From NCBI GenBank assembly GCA_964386865.1, contig CAYLUN010000002.1, forward strand, positions 1 through 64,000: a stretch of DNA of 64,000 nt. The letters are read 5' to 3'. This stretch comes from CAYLUN01 sp964386865 (GTDB taxonomy: Bacteria > Verrucomicrobiota > Kiritimatiellia > RFP12 > UBA1067). The notes under the pieces were generated by a model. That model was given only the letters and a program-made list of their open reading frames with translations, was not told where the DNA came from and did not search any database. Position numbers and translations under genes: made by a program. How positions within the stretch are numbered: the first letter of the stretch is position 1; each line of letters starts with the position of its first letter. This document shows, piece by piece, positions 59,648-64,000 of this stretch.

Positions 59648-61174
59648 CTACGCGATGGTTTTCTTGAGCCAGTCTGCCCAGAAGGTCATTTCCGTCTTGC
59701 GGCTGGTGTTTTGGGCGATGGAGGCGTCGTCGTAGAAGGAGTCGTTCTTGTAGTGGGTGGTCGAGACCTCCTCGAAGATGGCGCCGGCGGACGACGAGAA
59801 GCTGTGGGGCTTGCCGCGCTCGACGGTGATGATGTCGCCGGCGTGGCAGAGCTGCGACTGGCCGTCGAGCGTGAGCTGCATGTCGCCGTAGAGGATGTGG
59901 AACGTCTCTTCCTTGAGCTTGTGCGCGTGGCAGGGGTTCTCCTGGCCGGGCAGGAGCAGGATGATCTTCTTGCAGTACTCGCGGTTGATGCAGTTGATGA
60001 TCGAGCAGCCCCAGCGCTCAAACTGGTCGAGGCCGTAGTGGTGCGACAGCTCGAGCGTGAGCTTGTTCTGGACGGTGACCTTGCTGTCCTTCAAGAGCAC
60101 GGCGAGCTTGCGGACGATGTCCAGAATTCGGTCGCGGTGGTCGACGGTGCGCAGGTTCTCGCGGAGAATGGGCGCATTGGGCTCGACGGGCTTGAGCAGC
60201 GTGTAGTCCACGTACTTGGAGAGGTCGTTCGCGAGGAGCTGGCCGGGGACATTGGGGATGGCCAGAAACGCGTTCTGGGTGGTGACGCGGGTGTCGGCGG
60301 CCAGGGCCCCCGACGCGAAAACGCCGCGCTTCAGGCCGATCAGGTCCGCGGCTTCCCGCTCCGAGATCGCGCGGCGCTGGCCCTTGACGCCGCACATGGC
60401 GATGGCCGACTGCGCGGACGCGAGCCAGGCGCGGAGCTGCGCGGGAGACGAGGAGTAGGGGTTGTTGAGGGCGGTTGGAGTCGGCACGCCGACGTGGCGC
60501 TCGAAGGCCGTGGCGCCCTTGGCGACAGCGATCTTGATGGAGTTGACGTTGTCCGGCTCTTCGTGCGTCGAGAAGCCGACCGCGATGTCGGCGTAGCGCT
60601 CGCGGAAAAAGTCGAGCTGGTTCAGCTCCAGCTCGTGGTCCGGCGTGGGATAGGAGCCCACACAGTGCATGAGGCAGAGCGGCTTATCGCGGTGCTCGAG
60701 GAAGGAGACGACGCGGTCGATGTCGTCGGTGGGGACGCCGGCCGTGGAGGCGACAAGCGGGAGCTTCGTCCGCGCGACGCGCTCGAGCAGGGGCCAGTCG
60801 GTGAAGGAGCAGCTCGCGATCTTGACGATGTCGAAGCCGTGCTTTTCGATCAGGTCGACGGACGCCTCGTCGAACGGCGTGCAGGCCGTGAGGAAGCCCA
60901 GCTTCTGCGCCTCGGCCTTGAGCGCCAGGAAGTCGTCCGCCGAGAGCCGGGTCTCCTGGAAGCGCTTGACGTACTTGATGTCCTTGCGCTGCTTGAAGTC
61001 CGGGTGGATGAAGGTGTCGAGGTCGCGGTACTGGAACTTGATGGCGAAGCGGAAGGGGAAGGGCTTGACCGCCTCGTGGCACTGCCGGATGATGGCGAGC
61101 CCGTGGCTGACGTCGCCCATGTGGTTGTTTGCCATCTCGAGGATGAACAGGTTCGTATACGGAAAGATCTGCAT
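59648..61174 (-). CDS. NeuB-like sugar acid synthase fused to SAF and cupin domains
   Basis: 508 residues with AGGAG about ten bases upstream. Residues 1-270 are the NeuB TIM barrel (ILEMANNHMGD, AIKFQYRDLDTF, KIASCSFTDWPLLE, HCVGSYPTP, GFSTHEEPDN, FERHVGV), which condenses phosphoenolpyruvate with an N-acetyl-hexosamine-type sugar. A SAF-like domain follows (about 280-330: GLKRGVFASGAL). Residues about 365-490 are a cupin with metal ligands His416, His418, Glu423 and His457. True NeuB ends after the SAF domain, so the cupin is an added module, perhaps a sugar isomerase. Barrel residues differ enough from NeuB that the acceptor sugar is uncertain. Confidence 0.85.
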   Translation of the reverse strand: MQIFPYTNLFILEMANNHMGDVSHGLAIIRQCHEAVKPFPFRFAIKFQYRDLDTFIHPDFKQRKDIKYVKRFQETRLSADDFLALKAEAQKLGFLTACTPFDEASVDLIEKHGFDIVKIASCSFTDWPLLERVARTKLPLVASTAGVPTDDIDRVVSFLEHRDKPLCLMHCVGSYPTPDHELELNQLDFFRERYADIAVGFSTHEEPDNVNSIKIAVAKGATAFERHVGVPTPTALNNPYSSSPAQLRAWLASAQSAIAMCGVKGQRRAISEREAADLIGLKRGVFASGALAADTRVTTQNAFLAIPNVPGQLLANDLSKYVDYTLLKPVEPNAPILRENLRTVDHRDRILDIVRKLAVLLKDSKVTVQNKLTLELSHHYGLDQFERWGCSIINCINREYCKKIILLLPGQENPCHAHKLKEETFHILYGDMQLTLDGQSQLCHAGDIITVERGKPHSFSSSAGAIFEEVSTTHYKNDSFYDDASIAQNTSRKTEMTFWADWLKKTIA

Positions 61175-61223
61175 GTCTGTTTTGCTCCTTTTCTCAACGG
61201 TGCTGCTGGCTTGCGCCGCGCGC

Positions 61224-61931
61224 CTACTCCCAATCGTCCACCCGGATGCGCTCGACCTCGACGCCCAGGTCGCGCAGCCGGCTCTTGAAGGCGCTGATCA
61301 TGGCCGGAGGCCCCGAAAGATAAAACAGTGCGTCGGCTGGCGCGGCGGCATGGATCGCGGCGATGTCGAGCATGCCCGTGTTGCCGGGCACGGAGCCGTC
61401 CTCGCAGTAGACGGTCTTGGAAAAGCGCGGCAGCTCCGCCTCGCAGCGGCCGAGCAAGCTCCCGAACAGATCGTGCTCGGCCGAGCGGATGCCGTAGTAG
61501 AGCGAAACGGGCTGGCCGGACTTCTCCTCGAGCATTTGCTTGAGCAGCGACAGGAACGGGGTGATTCCCACGCCGCCCGCGACCAGGACGAGGTGCCGCT
61601 CCGGCGGGAAAAGAAACTCGCCGTAGGGGAGCTTCAGCCAGCACTCCGAGCCTGCTTGCAGCGTGCTGAGGATCCGCTCCGTGTAGCGCCCTTTCGCCGA
61701 AACCGTTACGTCCAGGCGCTCGGCCCGCTCAGCGGGCGACGAGGCGATCGAGAAGACGCGCGACTCCGGCCACTGCCGGTCGGGGGAGTACTCGTCCAGC
61801 GCGAGGTGCAGGAACTGCCCGGCGTGGAAGCGCGGCACGCGGCCCTGCGGGGCCAGGTGGTAGCTGGCCACCGAGCCGTTGTGCCTCGTAACCCCCTTGA
61901 CGGTCGCCTTGATTTTGACGGGATTGGCCAT
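61224..61931 (-). CDS. Ferredoxin-NADP reductase-type flavoprotein, E3-like but without the ferredoxin domain
   Basis: 235 residues starting two bases after the rfbH stop. FAD domain with RVFSIASSP and G-R-Y-T-E; NAD(P) domain with LVLVAGGVGITPFLSLL and FYLSGPPAMI. In known CDP-3,6-dideoxyhexose pathways E3 (AscD/DdhD) also has an N-terminal plant-type [2Fe-2S] domain of about 90 residues that passes electrons to E1. This protein begins directly with the FAD domain and has no CX4CX2C motif. It should be the reductase partner of E1, but a separate electron carrier, or direct flavin transfer, is required. Confidence 0.85.
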   Translation of the reverse strand: MANPVKIKATVKGVTRHNGSVASYHLAPQGRVPRFHAGQFLHLALDEYSPDRQWPESRVFSIASSPAERAERLDVTVSAKGRYTERILSTLQAGSECWLKLPYGEFLFPPERHLVLVAGGVGITPFLSLLKQMLEEKSGQPVSLYYGIRSAEHDLFGSLLGRCEAELPRFSKTVYCEDGSVPGNTGMLDIAAIHAAAPADALFYLSGPPAMISAFKSRLRDLGVEVERIRVDDWE

Positions 61932-61933
61932 GT

Positions 61934-63256
61934 TCAGAACCGCTTGACAAAGTCGCGGATTTTCTCCGTGACGTAGGTGATTTTCGCTGGTGTCAGCCCG
62001 GGGAAAACGCCCATGAACAGGGTGTTGTTCATGATGGTGTCCGTGTTCTCGAGGGTGCCCACGACCCGGTGTTCGATGCCCCTGTAGCCGGGCTGTCGGA
62101 GCAGGTTGCCGGCGAACAGGCCGCGCGTTTCGATCAGGTTCTCGTCGAGATGCTGCGCCAGCTCCACCCGGCTGAAGGGCAGGCCATCGCGAAGCGTCAG
62201 GATGTAGGCGAACCACGACGGGTCGCTGTGCTCGGTGGCGCGGGGCAGGATGAAGAAGTCCTCCAGCACGCTGAGGCCTTCCGTCAGCAGCCGGAAGTTC
62301 TCTTTGCGGCGGTCCGTAAACGCCTGCAGCTTGTCCATCTGGGCGGCGCCGACTGCGGCCTGCATGTCGGTCATCTTGAGGTTGTAGCCGATGTGGGAGT
62401 AGACGTACTTGTGGTCATACCCCTTCGGGAGCGTGCCGTACTGCTTGGTGAAGCGGCAGCCGCAGGTGTTGCTCTCGCCGCCCTCGCAGTAGCAGTCGCG
62501 GCCCCAGTCGCGGAAGCTCCGGATGATCCGGGCGAGCGCGGGGTCGTAGGTCATCACGCTGCCGCCCTCGCCGGTCGTGATGTGGTGCGCGGGGTAGAAC
62601 GAGCCGCAGGCGATATGGCCGAACGTGCCGGTCAGCTTGCCCCGGTAGCGGCTGCCCAGCGCGTCGCAGTTGTCCTCGATCAGCCAGAGCCCGTGCTTCT
62701 TGACAAACGCGCAGACGGCGTCGAGGTTGAACGGGTTGCCGAGCGTGTGGGCCAGGAAGACGGCTTTGGTCTTCGGCGACCAGGCCTCTTCCAGCTTGGA
62801 CACGTCGATGTTGTAGGTGCCGATGTCCACATCCAGAAAGACGGGGACGAGCCGGTTCTGAATCAGCGGCGCGACCGTCGAGGGAAAGCCGGCGGCAACC
62901 GTGATGACCTCGTCGCCGGGGACGAGGCGGCGGTCGCCCAGCGACTCGGCCGTCAACGCGGAGACGGCCAGCAGGTTGGAGGAGGATCCGGAGTTCGTGA
63001 GAATGACGTCCGAGACCTCGTAGAAGTCCTCCAGCTTTCCGCTGAACGCCTCGGCGTAGCGGCCGGCCGTCAGCCAGAAGTCGAGCGAGGAGTCGACGAG
63101 GTTCACCAGCTCTTCATGGTCAAAAACCCGGCCCGCGTAATTGACGCGGGTCTTGCCCGCGACGAAAGGCTCGCTCTGCGCCGGCGCGTGAACCAGCCGG
63201 TAGTACTCCTCGACCTTCGCCAGAATCTCTGCTTTTAGCTGTGCCTGTGAACTCAT
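61934..63256 (-). CDS. rfbH: CDP-4-keto-6-deoxyglucose 3-dehydrase (E1), iron-sulfur/PMP enzyme
   Basis: 440 residues from ATG 63256, ATGA overlap with the upstream dehydratase gene. A DegT/AHBA-fold enzyme in which the PLP lysine is replaced by His (His224 in SFYPAHHITTGEGG), so it works with PMP. The unusual cluster motif C-X57-C-X-C-X7-C is exact here: Cys197, 255, 257 and 265. Both features mark the E1 dehydrase that removes the 3-hydroxyl from CDP-4-keto-6-deoxyglucose together with reductase E3. This is the key step to ascarylose, abequose, paratose, tyvelose and yersiniose. Confidence 0.95.
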   Translation of the reverse strand: MSSQAQLKAEILAKVEEYYRLVHAPAQSEPFVAGKTRVNYAGRVFDHEELVNLVDSSLDFWLTAGRYAEAFSGKLEDFYEVSDVILTNSGSSSNLLAVSALTAESLGDRRLVPGDEVITVAAGFPSTVAPLIQNRLVPVFLDVDIGTYNIDVSKLEEAWSPKTKAVFLAHTLGNPFNLDAVCAFVKKHGLWLIEDNCDALGSRYRGKLTGTFGHIACGSFYPAHHITTGEGGSVMTYDPALARIIRSFRDWGRDCYCEGGESNTCGCRFTKQYGTLPKGYDHKYVYSHIGYNLKMTDMQAAVGAAQMDKLQAFTDRRKENFRLLTEGLSVLEDFFILPRATEHSDPSWFAYILTLRDGLPFSRVELAQHLDENLIETRGLFAGNLLRQPGYRGIEHRVVGTLENTDTIMNNTLFMGVFPGLTPAKITYVTEKIRDFVKRF

Positions 63257-64000
63257 GCCAAACCGTCTCCATATGCCTGAATGTCGGCCTCGCAGGCCCG
63301 CCTCGCGTCGGCGCCCTCGCAGAGCACGCGCCGGTACCAGCGGGCGGTGCGCGCCGTCATTTCCGCGCAGGACCAGCGCGGGCGCCAGCCGAGCTCCGAA
63401 ATGGCTTTGTCGATGCAGAGGCGCAGGATGCCGGCCTCGTGCGGCTGATTGGGCGTGCTCTGGTCCTGCCAAGAGCCCGAGCCCCAGGCCTTGACGAACG
63501 CGTCGGCCAGCTCGCCGACCGGGATCTCGGTGCCGGACACGGGGCCGAAGTTCCACGCGGAGGGCCACCGGGCGCCGGGCTTTTCGAGCATGGCGGAGGC
63601 CAGCGCCAGGTAGCCGGCGAGCGGCTCCAGTACGTGCTGCCACGGCCGGATCGCCTGCGGGTTGCGCACGGGTACGGGCCGGCCCGCCACGAGCGCGGCG
63701 ACCATGTCCGTCACGATCCGGTCCTTGGCCCAGTCGCCGCCGCCGATCACGTTGCCGGCCCGCGCGGAGGCGAGCTGCACGCCGTGCTCGGCCAGCCGGT
63801 CGGGATGGAAGAAGGCGCGCCGGTAAGAGGCGATCAGGATTTCGGCCGCGCCTTTGCTGGCGCTGTAGGGGTCGAAGCCGCCCAGGGCGTCACTCTCGCG
63901 GTAGCCCCAGACCTGCTCGTGGTTCTCGTAGCACTTGTCCGTCGTGATGCAGACCGCGGCGCAGGGCCGCTTCAGGTCGCGCAAGGCGTCGAGCAGGCTG
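63253..64000 (-). CDS. rfbG: CDP-glucose 4,6-dehydratase, partial (runs off the window)
   Basis: The C-terminal 248 codons of an extended SDR; the frame stays open to the end of the window, so the N-terminal NAD-binding part is outside. AVCITTDKCYENHEQVWGYR with the conserved Lys-Cys-Tyr, DPYSASKGAAEILIASYR with the catalytic Y-x-x-x-K, and ARAGNVIGGGDWAKDRIVTD are highly typical of RfbG. It makes CDP-4-keto-6-deoxyglucose, the substrate of E1 encoded next with a four-base overlap. A cytidylyltransferase gene (rfbF) would be expected further upstream. Confidence 0.95.
   Translation of the reverse strand, partial: SLLDALRDLKRPCAAVCITTDKCYENHEQVWGYRESDALGGFDPYSASKGAAEILIASYRRAFFHPDRLAEHGVQLASARAGNVIGGGDWAKDRIVTDMVAALVAGRPVPVRNPQAIRPWQHVLEPLAGYLALASAMLEKPGARWPSAWNFGPVSGTEIPVGELADAFVKAWGSGSWQDQSTPNQPHEAGILRLCIDKAISELGWRPRWSCAEMTARTARWYRRVLCEGADARRACEADIQAYGDGLA

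Noticed and set aside
61932..62216. N-terminal extension of the E3-like reductase that might hold a ferredoxin domain
   Set aside because: That frame overlaps rfbH, has no CX4CX2C motif, and the reductase fold begins right at the ATG 61931.
1..64000. tRNA, rRNA, CRISPR, prophage or insertion sequence genes
   Set aside because: No cloverleaf, rRNA core sequence, regularly spaced repeat array, transposase, integrase or phage structural protein was recognised.

Overview
The window is a GC-rich bacterial chromosome segment without rRNA, tRNA, CRISPR, insertion sequence or phage genes. Six secreted S1-type sulfatases, two GH106-type rhamnosidase-like enzymes, a GH127 enzyme, a GH2 enzyme, a LamG/beta-strand-repeat surface protein, an FG-GAP protein and a hydrazine-synthase-alpha-like/cytochrome c/FGE-like fusion suggest the PVC superphylum, most likely Kiritimatiellota or another Verrucomicrobiota-related lineage. 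This placement is an inference from gene content.

Layout. (1) 1-10.4 kb, plus strand: a UroD-like methyltransferase with an MFS transporter, a 1636-residue LamG protein, an M50 membrane protease, a sulfatase and a small lipoprotein. (2) 10.4-18 kb, mixed strands: FAH-family hydrolase (-), lysS (+), then an FG-GAP protein, GH127 enzyme and aroA (all -). (3) 18-24 kb, plus strand: two large exported multiheme-type proteins, one a PA14/HzsA-like/cytochrome c/FGE-like fusion and the other a beta-propeller with two haem c sites. (4) 24-51.4 kb, plus strand: xylulokinase, a ligand-sensing histidine kinase with a LuxR-type response regulator, then an eight-gene, almost gap-free operon (beta-helix protein, four sulfatases, two GH106, one alpha/alpha-toroid protein), a repeat-rich 710-base gap, a GH2/BNR-sialidase pair and a sixth sulfatase. 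This reads as a polysaccharide-degradation locus for a sulfated, rhamnose-containing glycan (ulvan- or rhamnan-sulfate-like; substrate inferred), with no SusC/SusD pair. (5) 51.5-64 kb, minus strand: a tightly packed nucleotide-sugar operon. CDP-glucose 4,6-dehydratase, the iron-sulfur/PMP dehydrase E1 (RfbH) and a shortened E3 reductase should make a CDP-4-keto-3,6-dideoxyhexose. An acetolactate-synthase-like enzyme and an SDR (as in yersiniose synthesis) could add a two-carbon branch. The operon continues with a NeuB-cupin fusion, HAD, Nudix, a C-methyltransferase and two radical SAM proteins.

Most notable points: an N-terminal frameshift at a run of seven G in the sensor kinase controlling the glycan locus; the HzsA-like fusion whose FGE-like domain lacks the catalytic cysteines; the branched-dideoxysugar operon with a ferredoxin-less E3, a radical SAM protein with a six-cysteine tail, and a B12-type radical SAM protein that shares a C-terminal domain type with its neighbouring methyltransferase; and several families of small palindromic intergenic repeats.
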